A stretch of 64,000 nt of DNA from Bacteroides sp. (lineage in GTDB: Bacteria > Bacteroidota > Bacteroidia > Bacteroidales > Bacteroidaceae). Below, in pieces: positions 55,693 through 64,000 of the stretch; the first letter of the stretch is position 1, and each line of letters begins with the position of its first letter. Location: assembly GCA_022648295.1 (NCBI GenBank), contig JALCME010000013.1:1-64000 (forward strand), read 5' to 3'. Both the position numbers and the translations under genes were made by a program. The notes beneath the pieces are model-generated. The model was not told the origin of the DNA, did no database searches, and saw only the letters and a program-made list of their open reading frames with translations.

Positions 55693-56238
55693 ATGTATTA
55701 TGTAATAAGATATTCAGGTTCATTTGGGTTTATTAAACCTTGGACAGCCGTAAGAGATAGCAAAACCTTTAGCCAACAGTTCCTAACTCCATCCATCATT
55801 GAAGGAATAAGACAAAAGCTGGAAGTAACTTCCATCACTAGGCATAAATTAAAATACTCTTCAATAAATACCCAACTGGAACGCACCCAAACTAGTGGAT
55901 GGGAGAAGAAGACAAAATCGAAAGAGATGGTTCGCGGTCTTTCCATATTGGAAAGAGGAGTAATGATCGAGCCTCAACTTTATTTAGCCTTTGAGCACCT
56001 AAAAGACGCAGAGAAGGCGGGTAAGCAACACATCTGCTTATGCAGAAATGAAGATGTTCTACTCCCCGACGCCGAAGTATTGCAAATGGAAGAATCGGAG
56101 TTTAATAACCTGCCGGGATTTGAATTGCACTTTGAAGAAAACGAAAACTCTTTTTTAGTCGGATTCAATAGATTCGATGCAGCCAAGCCAATGTATGGGT
56201 GGCTTGAAATAACAGGCAAGCCTGTCTTGGGTCTATAA
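55693..56238 (+). CDS. cas5: Cas5-like Cascade subunit (PGING-type)
   Basis: 181 residues from MYYVIRYSGSFGFIKPWTAV, with a ribosome-binding AAAGAGG 6-12 bp upstream. The upstream ATG at 55582 is rejected because it overlaps cas6. The sequence does not look like standard Cas5, but size, position between cas6 and cas3 and the start match the divergent Cas5 of the Porphyromonas gingivalis (PGING) systems. It would cap the crRNA 5' handle in Cascade. Its stop overlaps the cas3 start by one base (TAATG). The assignment is moderate. Confidence 0.6.
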   Translation: MYYVIRYSGSFGFIKPWTAVRDSKTFSQQFLTPSIIEGIRQKLEVTSITRHKLKYSSINTQLERTQTSGWEKKTKSKEMVRGLSILERGVMIEPQLYLAFEHLKDAEKAGKQHICLCRNEDVLLPDAEVLQMEESEFNNLPGFELHFEENENSFLVGFNRFDAAKPMYGWLEITGKPVLGL

Positions 56239-58379
56239 TGATTAACTACAATCACATATTAGCCAAGAGTGAGAATGACGGAAGCATTCCCCTTACCCAG
56301 CACCTGTCTGAAGTTGCCCTATTAGCGGAGATTGTTGCTCGTAATTTGGGGCTAGACGCCTGCATCGCCCGCAAGGGAGCCATATTACATGATATTGGAA
56401 AAGTAAGTCCTCTTTTTCAAAGAACTTTAAAAGCCAAATATCAGCGTCCGCCTGGATTTGTTTTCAGACACGAACTCGCTTCTTTGTTTTTTATATCCTT
56501 ATTTCCAGAGAATGAAAGAGAGCCCATCATAGAAATGATTGTAGCCCATCATAAATCGGTTTATCAAGATGCCGGAGGCAAAGGACTTTTAGACCTATTG
56601 GAAAATGACCCCGATTGCTTGTCTACACATCTTGAAGGCTTCGATTCGTGGAGCCCGGATGCTTTAGGAATCTTAGAAACCATGGGAATTAAAACAGAGC
56701 CTATCACAAGCAAACAAGCTGAAAACAACTTCTATGAAGCCGTAGATTATTGCGAATCAAAAAAATATGGATATTCACAATGGAAAGGCGTATTAATCGC
56801 AGCAGATCACTTGGCATCTGCACTAGAAGGAAAGTTAGATACGTTTTCCAATAGATTATATATCCAACCGGATTTGAGTTATTATCACTCTAGAAAAAGC
56901 GAACTATATCCCTTATCTCTCCTCCCGACAAACGATGATAGATTATATACGTTGGTGACAGCCCCTACCGGAGCAGGAAAAACAGATTTTCTCATTCGCC
57001 GATGCAAAGGACGAATTTTCTACACACTACCCTTTCAAGCATCTATCAATGCAATGTACGAGCGGATAAAAGATGATCTCAAAGACACAAACGCCGACGT
57101 ACGACTACTCCATGCCTCATCAAGCATTAAAATAGAAAGTGGCAACATAGAAGAAAAAGTGTTGCAACATCACATTGGTGCCTCTGTTAAAATATTAACC
57201 CCGCACCAAATAGCCTCCATCGTCTTTGGCACTAAAGGGTATGAGGCCATGATTGTAGATATGAAAGGATGTGACGTCATATTAGACGAAATACACACCT
57301 ACTCAGGTACCATGCAAGCCATCGTGCTAAAGATTGTTGAAATATTGCGCAACTTAAATTGCCGTATACATATTGGCACAGCCACCATGCCAACCGTCTT
57401 GTACAACCGCATAGTAGACACCTTAGGAGGCAAAGAAAATATTTATGAAGTACGCCTATCCAATGATGTTCTAAACACCTTCGACAGACATACTGTCTAT
57501 AAATCGGACTCACTGGGCTCTTTGACTCAAGTAATAGATCAAGCCATAGAAAAAAGACAGAGAATCTTGCTAGTATGTAATCAGGTAAAAAGATCCCAAG
57601 AGCTATTTGAACAAGTATCAATAAATTATCCGGAAGTAAAAAAAATGTTGGTGCACAGTCGGTTTAAAAGAGGCGAACGTAGTCAACTAGAAGATCAGTT
57701 ACGGAACATATATAATGTGAGCACGGAAGCCTGCATCGTTGTGTCTACGCAAGTAGTAGAAGTCAGCCTCGACATTAGCTTTGATCTCATGATAACAGAA
57801 TGTGCACCTATAGATGCCTTGATTCAACGATTTGGACGAATCAACCGTAAAAGAACAAAGGACACAATAGGTCACTTTAAACCTGTTTATGTTCTGCAAC
57901 CACCTAGCCAGGCCAACGACGCATTACCTTACGATTTAGAAATATTGCAGCGTACGTTCAATCTGTTACCAAATGGCGAAGTGATTAAAGAAAAAGACAT
58001 GCAAACGTTAATTGACGCAGTCTACCCCACAGCTCAATTCGTTGATATTGAATGGAATTCCATTTTCTATGACGGAACATGGAAAATAAGGAAGTTATGG
58101 CATAAGCCCAAATCGGCCCTTTTAGAATCCCTTGATATTGATTCTGTTGCGTGCATTGAGGAAACAGATCAAGAACGCTATGAAGCAAGTGACTTTGAAG
58201 AAAGAACAAAAATGGAAATTCCGGTATCCTACCGCTCCATAGCCTACAATAAACTAAGTAATTCCAAAGTAGGCTCTCATCCATTCATTATTCCGGCGAA
58301 AGCCTACGACAAGGAATTGGGGCTCTTGATTAATTATGCAAAACCTGAATTTAGCGACCCTACATTACGTTTTTTATAA
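56238..58379 (+). CDS. cas3: Cas3 nuclease-helicase (HD-type)
   Basis: 713 residues. HD nuclease (residues about 10-190): LTQHLSEVALLAEIV, GAILHDIGKVSPLFQ, FRHELASLFF, IVAHHKSVY. Helicase: TAPTGAGKTDFL (Walker A), DVILDEIHTYSGTM (DExH), GTATMPT, STQVVEVSLDISFDLMITE and RFGRINRKR (motif VI). Both the nuclease and the helicase residues are present, so it is probably active: it is recruited by Cascade, unwinds target DNA and degrades it. It is shorter than many Cas3 proteins but complete. Confidence 0.95.
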   Translation: MINYNHILAKSENDGSIPLTQHLSEVALLAEIVARNLGLDACIARKGAILHDIGKVSPLFQRTLKAKYQRPPGFVFRHELASLFFISLFPENEREPIIEMIVAHHKSVYQDAGGKGLLDLLENDPDCLSTHLEGFDSWSPDALGILETMGIKTEPITSKQAENNFYEAVDYCESKKYGYSQWKGVLIAADHLASALEGKLDTFSNRLYIQPDLSYYHSRKSELYPLSLLPTNDDRLYTLVTAPTGAGKTDFLIRRCKGRIFYTLPFQASINAMYERIKDDLKDTNADVRLLHASSSIKIESGNIEEKVLQHHIGASVKILTPHQIASIVFGTKGYEAMIVDMKGCDVILDEIHTYSGTMQAIVLKIVEILRNLNCRIHIGTATMPTVLYNRIVDTLGGKENIYEVRLSNDVLNTFDRHTVYKSDSLGSLTQVIDQAIEKRQRILLVCNQVKRSQELFEQVSINYPEVKKMLVHSRFKRGERSQLEDQLRNIYNVSTEACIVVSTQVVEVSLDISFDLMITECAPIDALIQRFGRINRKRTKDTIGHFKPVYVLQPPSQANDALPYDLEILQRTFNLLPNGEVIKEKDMQTLIDAVYPTAQFVDIEWNSIFYDGTWKIRKLWHKPKSALLESLDIDSVACIEETDQERYEASDFEERTKMEIPVSYRSIAYNKLSNSKVGSHPFIIPAKAYDKELGLLINYAKPEFSDPTLRFL

Positions 58380-58392
58380 AACATATTAAATT

Positions 58393-59715
58393 ATGATAGC
58401 AGCAAATATTGGAAAGATATTTTTAGAGGCTTACAACGAGAAGCACAAAAGCAATTATTCTGCTAAAGAGTTCTTTGTAGAAAAGTATTATAGTGTATTC
58501 TACGATCACAACAAATATTTAATGTCTGCAGGAAATTCCCCATTAGAGAATCCAAAAATCAGTTGGGATAAAATGAGAAGCGGGAAAATGCCATACGAGT
58601 CAAAAGAGAAAAGGCAAGAGCGCTTTCTTAAAACAATAGATAAAATAGAACATGAAAAAGCAGACGCCAGCATCGCTATTGGCTTCCCCTCACTAGGTAT
58701 TAACGCTACAACATCCGGACAAATCACAAACATGGAGCTTCCTTTAAAAGAGGAAGAAGTCTATTTATCATGGATTGGAAGTGGCTTAGGCATTGGCGTG
58801 CAAAGTGGTCTATCAATGCTTTTTGATAATAGGCAAATACTTTTGGATCTATATGACGGATGGGCATTCTATAGAGAATTCTTAAATAAAATGCCTCAAC
58901 TAAGAGGCAACCAAATCAACACATGGAATGGTCAATGGCTCGCCCACCGATACAATAAAATGGTCTATGATGAATTAGCACCAATGGCCTCCTTCGAACC
59001 ATTTGAAACAATGCAAGACGGGGGAATGGAAATTGCAACCCAATCGTGGGTTAAAGTGCTAACCGGAATAGCTTACAAATACCCAAATTCAACCATGACC
59101 GCCTATGTATACAGTTTAGGCCAAACCAATACAACAATCGGCTTCATACCTTTTGAACTACCTAGAATAAGAAAACCGTTCGATTTATATCGAAAATATT
59201 TCGGCACCACCAAAAATGATATTCTCAATGCCATCTTTGGCACAGCTATTGGATTTACAAAAGCCTGTCAAATGGGTGCCATCGGAATAAATGCACTGGA
59301 ACCAAAAGGTTTTAGAGACTGCTTGGAAAAAGGCATAATGCCAAAATATAATGCTACAAATGAAGAGAAAAAAATAAGTTTTAATACCTACCAAATTTGG
59401 TTATTATCTATGTTAAACAATGAACAATTATGGGATGAATCGCTAAAAATAGCAACCGCCCTCAGCCTTTACTCAGCGAGTGATAAAAACGCAAAGAAAG
59501 CAAAAAGCCAAGAAGTTACAAACTTGCTGGCTTCCGTAAACAAAAAACAATTTATAGAAGGATTAGCTATAATCACGAACAATATCCAAGACTCCACCTC
59601 TACCTCTCAATTTTCGGATATAGCAAAACTTATGCACATGATGCCTCTTGATAATTTTCCATACTTTCTCGCATTAATCAAATTTCAATACGTAGTAGTA
59701 AATAAACAATCTTAA
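58393..59715 (+). CDS. cas8: Cas8-like large Cascade subunit (Csp2-type)
   Basis: 440 residues, starting 13 bp after cas3. It is the only gene in the operon of the right size for the large subunit. Features are KEFFVEKYYSVFYDHNKYLM, SWIGSGLGIGVQSGLSMLFD and a hydrophobic helical C-terminus. No zinc finger is seen. I take it as the PGING-type Cas8 (Csp2), which would recognise the PAM and contact Cas3. The family is known to be very divergent, so the call rests mainly on gene order. Confidence 0.65.
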   Translation: MIAANIGKIFLEAYNEKHKSNYSAKEFFVEKYYSVFYDHNKYLMSAGNSPLENPKISWDKMRSGKMPYESKEKRQERFLKTIDKIEHEKADASIAIGFPSLGINATTSGQITNMELPLKEEEVYLSWIGSGLGIGVQSGLSMLFDNRQILLDLYDGWAFYREFLNKMPQLRGNQINTWNGQWLAHRYNKMVYDELAPMASFEPFETMQDGGMEIATQSWVKVLTGIAYKYPNSTMTAYVYSLGQTNTTIGFIPFELPRIRKPFDLYRKYFGTTKNDILNAIFGTAIGFTKACQMGAIGINALEPKGFRDCLEKGIMPKYNATNEEKKISFNTYQIWLLSMLNNEQLWDESLKIATALSLYSASDKNAKKAKSQEVTNLLASVNKKQFIEGLAIITNNIQDSTSTSQFSDIAKLMHMMPLDNFPYFLALIKFQYVVVNKQS

Positions 59716-59726
59716 AATATACAGAT

Positions 59727-60773
59727 ATGAATCCTTACATTTATCTTAGAGTACTAAGACATGCAGAACACACGGTATTCTGCGTACAAGACGGCCAAAA
59801 ATCTTATTACGACCCGTTATTCAATAAATCAGTAGCTTATTCTAGCGGCCAACAAGTGAAACGTTCAATTCTTGATGCACTGACCTCAAATTTGAATGTG
59901 CCAATGGCTCCTATTACATTTAACTATAACATAACGGCTAAAAAAGAATTGGAAAATAAGGAACCTTGGTCACCTTGTGATCCCAGCTATGTTGATCAGT
60001 TGCTTGGTGGATGGATGCGGGCCGGAGATGGCGTAACCGTAAAAAGAAGAAGTCCCTTATCTATTTCAGCCATGCGACCTTTACATCCGTTACTTGCAAG
60101 CAATGACAGAGAAAATTTGACTTTCGATCGCAGTGACAAACCAGATCGCAATCCGGTTAATGTAAGAAATGGTGATAAACTACTCACCGAAGAAGAAATT
60201 GAAGAATTTCTATCTTCAAACAACAGAACACTTCCACGTCGAAACTGGATTCCCGATAATATAAGAGCAAGTGGATTGTTCATTTACGACATTGCATTAG
60301 ATCTTCGAACCCTCTTCTCCGTATCAACCAATCAACATGAACCGGAACTATCCAAAGACAAAATAGAAGAACTCAAAGCCAAAGGATGGGTTGACTCGGA
60401 AAATATATTCGGCAAATGTTTAGTACTACCTAAAGAAGAACGAAATAAAATTATTCCGGCTCTAGCGAATGCTTTACTAAATTGGAGAATTACTTCCAAC
60501 CAGGCACGCACATTTAGCTTAATGGAAACCTTAGCTATCGCCATTAGTGATAATGCCAACACACTTGCTGGAGCCATTCGAGCAAAATTGATAGAAGATG
60601 GAGAAAAACCAAAAGCAAAGCCCATAATTGATGAAACGGCTGGAGCAGATGTGTTTGTCACCCTTCCCTGCTCTAGCTATATAGTTACTGTCAATGAAAG
60701 TGTTGATGCCGTAGAGAAAGCTCAACAAAAGCTCGTTGAATTAATGGAAGCTTTTGATTATGTAAATCAATAA
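59727..60773 (+). CDS. cas7: Cas7-like backbone subunit (Csp1-type)
   Basis: 348 residues, 11 bp after cas8. The start MNPYIYLRVLRHAEHTVFCV and the segments YDPLFNKSVAYSSGQQVKRS and FVTLPCSSYIV fit the Cas7 (DevR/Csp1) fold: an RRM-like domain that wraps the crRNA in repeated copies. Position between cas8 and cas4 matches I-B/PGING operons. It should form the helical backbone of Cascade. Confidence 0.75.
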   Translation: MNPYIYLRVLRHAEHTVFCVQDGQKSYYDPLFNKSVAYSSGQQVKRSILDALTSNLNVPMAPITFNYNITAKKELENKEPWSPCDPSYVDQLLGGWMRAGDGVTVKRRSPLSISAMRPLHPLLASNDRENLTFDRSDKPDRNPVNVRNGDKLLTEEEIEEFLSSNNRTLPRRNWIPDNIRASGLFIYDIALDLRTLFSVSTNQHEPELSKDKIEELKAKGWVDSENIFGKCLVLPKEERNKIIPALANALLNWRITSNQARTFSLMETLAIAISDNANTLAGAIRAKLIEDGEKPKAKPIIDETAGADVFVTLPCSSYIVTVNESVDAVEKAQQKLVELMEAFDYVNQ

Positions 60774-60788
60774 GTAAACTAAGCAAGT

Positions 60789-61301
60789 ATGCTCATAACA
60801 GGCACTCATTTCAACTATTATCAAGTATGCAAACGAAAGCTCTGGCTTTTTGCCAACGAGATCAATATGGAACAAACCTCCGACTTGGTATACGAAGGAA
60901 AGCTCATTCATGAAGAATCTTATCCGCAGCGCTCTTCCAAATACGAAGAAGTGGAACTGAATGGGATTAAAGTGGACTTTTATGATGTAAAAAACAAGGT
61001 GATCCATGAAATAAAAAAGTCAAATAAGGTAGAGAGGGCACACGAGTGGCAACTAAAATATTACCTATACATATTCGAAAAAAATGGAATTGTAGATGTA
61101 ACAGGAATTTTAGAGTATCCGGTTTTAAGGAAGACAAACGCCATCATATTGTCGGATATTGACCGAGAAACAATCCAAAATATGGAAACGGAAATACAAG
61201 AAATTATCGAAAACGAGGAGTGCCCTCCCCTTGTACAAAAACGTATCTGCAAAAATTGTAGTTATTATGACTTTTGCTACAGCACGGAGGAAGAAGAATG
61301 A
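60789..61301 (+). CDS. cas4: Cas4 exonuclease
   Basis: 170 residues. Four conserved Cys that hold an iron-sulfur cluster: one in YQVCKRKLW and three in RICKNCSYYDFCYS. RecB-like nuclease residues are in GIKVDFYD and VIHEIKKSNK, then QLKYYLY. Cas4 trims prespacers and selects PAM during adaptation. The stop overlaps the cas1 start (ATGA, 61298-61301). Confidence 0.92.
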   Translation: MLITGTHFNYYQVCKRKLWLFANEINMEQTSDLVYEGKLIHEESYPQRSSKYEEVELNGIKVDFYDVKNKVIHEIKKSNKVERAHEWQLKYYLYIFEKNGIVDVTGILEYPVLRKTNAIILSDIDRETIQNMETEIQEIIENEECPPLVQKRICKNCSYYDFCYSTEEEE

Positions 61302-62314
61302 GAAAAACGTACTATTTATTTAATCCCGGATCGTTAGAGAGGAAAGACAACACATTGAAGTTTACTCCCATATCGGATATAGAAACTGAACATCCAGTTC
61401 AGGGAAGCCCACGTTATCTGCCGGTAGAAGACATAAACGAGTTCTATGTCTTTGGCTCGCTAACAGCCAACAGTGCATTATTCAACTTCTTAGGTCAGAA
61501 GGATATAGCCGTTCATTTCTTTGACTATTATGAGAATTACACAGGATCTTTCATGCCTCGTGATGGACTTTTATCCGGTAGAATGTTATTAGCGCAAACC
61601 TCTGCCTATCAGGACAAAAAGAAACGCCTCATCATCGCTCAGAAATTTATCGATGGGGCTGTATTTAACATGTTGAAGAATCTGCAATATTACAATCGCA
61701 GAGGGAAGGATATGGAAGATATTATGGAAATCATGAAGCTGCTTTCATTGAAGATCCCTGAATCGAAGACAGTGCAAGAGTTGATGGGTATAGAGGGAAT
61801 GATTCGTCAAACCTACTATGATGCTTTCAACTTGATCTTAAATGACTTCGAAATGGGAAACCGTACTAAACAGCCTCCTCGCAATGAAGTGAATGCATTG
61901 ATCTCTTTTGGCAACATGATTTGCTACACACTGTGTTTACGCGCCATTACTCAAACGCAACTCAACCCTACAATAAGTTTTCTACACACTCCGGGTGAAA
62001 GACGATATTCGTTGGCATTAGACGTAGCCGAGATATTTAAGCCGATAATTGTTGATCGCGTAATTTTCAAAGTACTCAATAAAAAAGAAATACAAGAGAA
62101 ACATTTCGACAAAAAAATGAATAAATGCTTATTGAACTCTGTAGGAAAAAAGATCTTTATAAGAGCGCTGGAAGACAGACTTCAAGAGACCATTCAACAT
62201 CGTAGCCTAAAACGCAATGTTAGTTATCGACATTTAATAAAATTAGAATGTTATAAACTAACAAAACATTTACTAAAAATAGAGGAATATAAACCATTTA
62301 AAATGTATTGGTAG
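61298..62314 (+). CDS. cas1: Cas1 integrase
   Basis: 338 residues from MRKTYYLFNPGSLERKDNTL, the usual Cas1 start for type I-B. The start at 61274 is rejected as it lies inside cas4. GGAGG at 61286-61290 is the ribosome-binding site. The metal ligands are in GIEGMIRQTYYDAF (Glu), SFLHTPGE (His) and LALDVAEIFKPIIVDR (Asp/Glu). It joins spacers to the repeat with Cas2. Confidence 0.95.
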   Translation: MRKTYYLFNPGSLERKDNTLKFTPISDIETEHPVQGSPRYLPVEDINEFYVFGSLTANSALFNFLGQKDIAVHFFDYYENYTGSFMPRDGLLSGRMLLAQTSAYQDKKKRLIIAQKFIDGAVFNMLKNLQYYNRRGKDMEDIMEIMKLLSLKIPESKTVQELMGIEGMIRQTYYDAFNLILNDFEMGNRTKQPPRNEVNALISFGNMICYTLCLRAITQTQLNPTISFLHTPGERRYSLALDVAEIFKPIIVDRVIFKVLNKKEIQEKHFDKKMNKCLLNSVGKKIFIRALEDRLQETIQHRSLKRNVSYRHLIKLECYKLTKHLLKIEEYKPFKMYW

Positions 62315-62318
62315 CTCC

Positions 62319-62582
62319 ATGTATGTTATTTTAGTTTATGATTTTGGAGAAAAGCGCGTAGCAAAAATGTTAAAGCTCTGCCGCAAGTATCTGAATTGGA
62401 TTCAAAATTCCGTTTTTGAGGGTGAAATTTCAGAAGTTCGCTTACATGAGTTACTCATTGCAGCAAAAAAGTTTATGAAAGAAGAGAGTGATAGCATTAT
62501 CATATTCAAAGGAAGAGACGTAAAATGGACCGAGAAGCAAGTTGTTGGAAAAGAGCGTAGAGACATAGATATTTTTTTATAG
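62319..62582 (+). CDS. cas2: Cas2
   Basis: 87 residues, the standard length. The ferredoxin-like start MYVILVYDFGEKRVAKMLKL includes the conserved Asp in VYDFGE; WIQNSVFEGEIS and SIIIFKGRD follow the family pattern. It dimerises as the centre of the Cas1-Cas2 integrase. It starts 4 bp after cas1 and ends the cas operon. Confidence 0.95.
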   Translation: MYVILVYDFGEKRVAKMLKLCRKYLNWIQNSVFEGEISEVRLHELLIAAKKFMKEESDSIIIFKGRDVKWTEKQVVGKERRDIDIFL

Positions 62583-62794
62583 AAAGTTGTCTATACCTAC
62601 AAGGCAAACTTACATTTACCTATAAACTAGTGGGTCTTGTTCTTTGACTTGCTGATAAACAAACATTTATGCTATATGTCGATCACCTAGAGTTTTTATA
62701 TTACTACTGATCGACATATTTTTAAGAGAAAACTCATCAAATTAGATCCAGTAACTGATTGATATACAGCAATGAATTATTCTGTTATTGAAGA
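62583..62794 (+). promoter_or_regulatory. CRISPR leader with 12-bp inverted repeat
   Basis: 212 bp of AT-rich, non-coding DNA between cas2 and the first repeat, the expected leader position. ATATGTCGATCA (62674-62685) is exactly inverted at 62708-62719 around 22 nt and is followed by TTTTT. It may end the cas transcript, regulate the array, or assist spacer insertion. Confidence 0.75.
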
Positions 62795-63990
62795 CTTTTA
62801 ATTGTACCTTATGGAATTGAAATTAAACCGGCATTAAACGATTAGCAACAAAATTATGACTTTTAATTGTACCTTATGGAATTGAAATAATCAAATCATA
62901 AGCACGAACAGGAAGAACATTTACAGCTTTTAATTGTACCTTATGGAATTGAAATAATCAAGATCAAACATTGACTTAGCATTATTGGTAACTTTTAATT
63001 GTACCTTATGGAATTGAAATAGGCTAAGAGTGATCCGGCTGAGATAGCAAAAGCCCTTTTAATTGTACCTTATGGAATTGAAATAACTCTTTCAGCCGCT
63101 CATTTTCGCCTGTCATGGCACTTTTAATTGTACCTTATGGAATTGAAATGATAAAACAGATGTTGTATCTAAGCTTAAACAAGCTCTTTTAATTGTACCT
63201 TATGGAATTGAAATATCCTAAAGCGTATGGAGAACTTAATGCGGAATTGCTTTTAATTGTACCTTATGGAATTGAAATATGATTCTAATAATTCATTAGT
63301 GATTCCTTTATAGCTCTTTTAATTGTACCTTATGGAATTGAAATGGGATATTTATGACTGTTGCCTTTGAAAGTGGTAAAACTTTTAATTGTACCTTATG
63401 GAATTGAAATATAGCATTGGAAGCAATCACGCAGCATATTAGTAATCTTTTAATTGTACCTTATGGAATTGAAATTAATTACTATTTTGTGTATATATTA
63501 ATCAAATAGGTCTTTTAATTGTACCTTATGGAATTGAAATACGGGAAACCCGTGCTTATTGCCTGGACCTACAGGCCTTTTAATTGTACCTTATGGAATT
63601 GAAATTCAATAATATATAGGCAGGCATAGAATCCCGTGCGCTTTTAATTGTACCTTATGGAATTGAAATGTGGCAAAGACCGCGGGTGTTTCTCTTGCCG
63701 AGGCTTTTAATTGTACCTTATGGAATTGAAATACTTTAGTAGAAAGGACGGTAGAACCATCCGGAAGCTTTTAATTGTACCTTATGGAATTGAAATATCG
63801 TCAGCAAACTTGCTTTTTCTCCCATAGGTTTCCTTTTAATTGTACCTTATGGAATTGAAATTCCGGAGGAACATGATCTTCATCATAAGTCAAAGTACTT
63901 TTAATTGTACCTTATGGAATTGAAATGACTTTTCGTCCTCATTATCATGGTATTCTTTTTTCTTTTAATTGTACCTTATGGAATTGAAAT
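62795..63990 (+). CRISPR. CRISPR array, 19 repeats and 18 complete spacers, continuing off the window
   Basis: The repeat is 29 nt, beginning CTTTTAATTGTACC and ending TTATGGAATTGAAAT, and all 19 copies seen are identical. Repeat starts include 62795, 62860, 62927 and so on to 63962. Spacers are 34-38 nt (mostly 35-36). A partial spacer (63991-64000) reaches the edge, so the array is longer. The ATTGAAAT end is the usual I-B-type 5' handle, and the leader is on the cas2 side, so transcription runs to the right. No target for a spacer was recognised by eye. Confidence 0.98.
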
Positions 63991-64000
63991 ACGATCGGAG

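Noticed and set aside
62583..64000. tracrRNA or type II features near the array
   Set aside because: No anti-repeat was seen and the cas genes are of type I.

Overview
The window looks like a chromosomal segment of a gut Bacteroides or close relative. The evidence is SusC/SusD pairs, a hybrid two-component regulator, an ECF sigma/FecR pair, Mfa/Fim-type lipoprotein pilins, and promoters of the Bacteroides type (TTG/TTTG, about 20 nt, TAnnTTTG). No rRNA or tRNA gene was recognised. All family names come from reading motifs; no database search was run.

Region 1 (1-9.9 kb) is a leftward fimbrial operon: an Rrf2-like regulator, a DUF3575 barrel, a DUF3868/OmpA-like/TPR protein, a small one-domain pilin, a FimB/Mfa2-like anchor, an Mfa1/FimA-like pilin and a FISUMP-domain tip-like lipoprotein. 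Decayed remnants and an intrinsic terminator follow. Just upstream of its first gene, a perfect 23-bp inverted repeat (8077-8099 and 8572-8594) brackets 472 bp that hold a bidirectional hairpin terminator and a promoter now pointing away from the operon. A tyrosine recombinase gene follows at once. This reads as a phase-variable promoter switch in the OFF orientation.

Region 2 (9.9-16.3 kb) is mostly housekeeping: an Ada-like alkyltransferase, a membrane LytTR regulator with a LiaF-like partner, an MFS sugar-type transporter, a DoxD/DoxA-like membrane protein, a small exported protein and a metallo-beta-lactamase-fold hydrolase.

Region 3 (16.4-29.5 kb) is a compact polysaccharide utilisation locus on the plus strand: GH130 phosphorylase/hydrolase, MFS permease, an unrecognised 577-residue lipoprotein, SusC, SusD and a hybrid two-component sensor-regulator. 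SusC/D would import glycan, the HTCS would sense a periplasmic fragment, and the GH130 protein and permease would handle oligosaccharide.

Region 4 (29.5-48.2 kb, minus strand) begins with an LtaS-like membrane sulfatase-fold enzyme, an outer-membrane barrel and a Crp/Fnr regulator. The main unit is sigma factor, FecR, SusC with STN domain, SusD, a metallohydrolase-like lipoprotein lacking HExxH, a TlpA-like thioredoxin, an S9 peptidase, an S41 protease and a second TlpA-like thioredoxin, closed by a 15-bp hairpin. It looks like a protein or peptide uptake and processing island.

Region 5 (48.5-53.9 kb) carries a truncated AraC gene that converges on and overlaps a DHA2-type drug efflux gene, an NCS2 permease, an aldo/keto reductase and an AraC regulator. 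A 1.1-kb intergenic stretch rich in palindromes follows.

Region 6 (55.0-64.0 kb) is a complete type I-B-like CRISPR-Cas locus of the kind called PGING: cas6, cas5, cas3, cas8, cas7, cas4, cas1, cas2, a 212-bp leader with a perfect 12-bp inverted repeat, and an array of 19 identical 29-nt repeats with 18 complete spacers that continues past the window edge.
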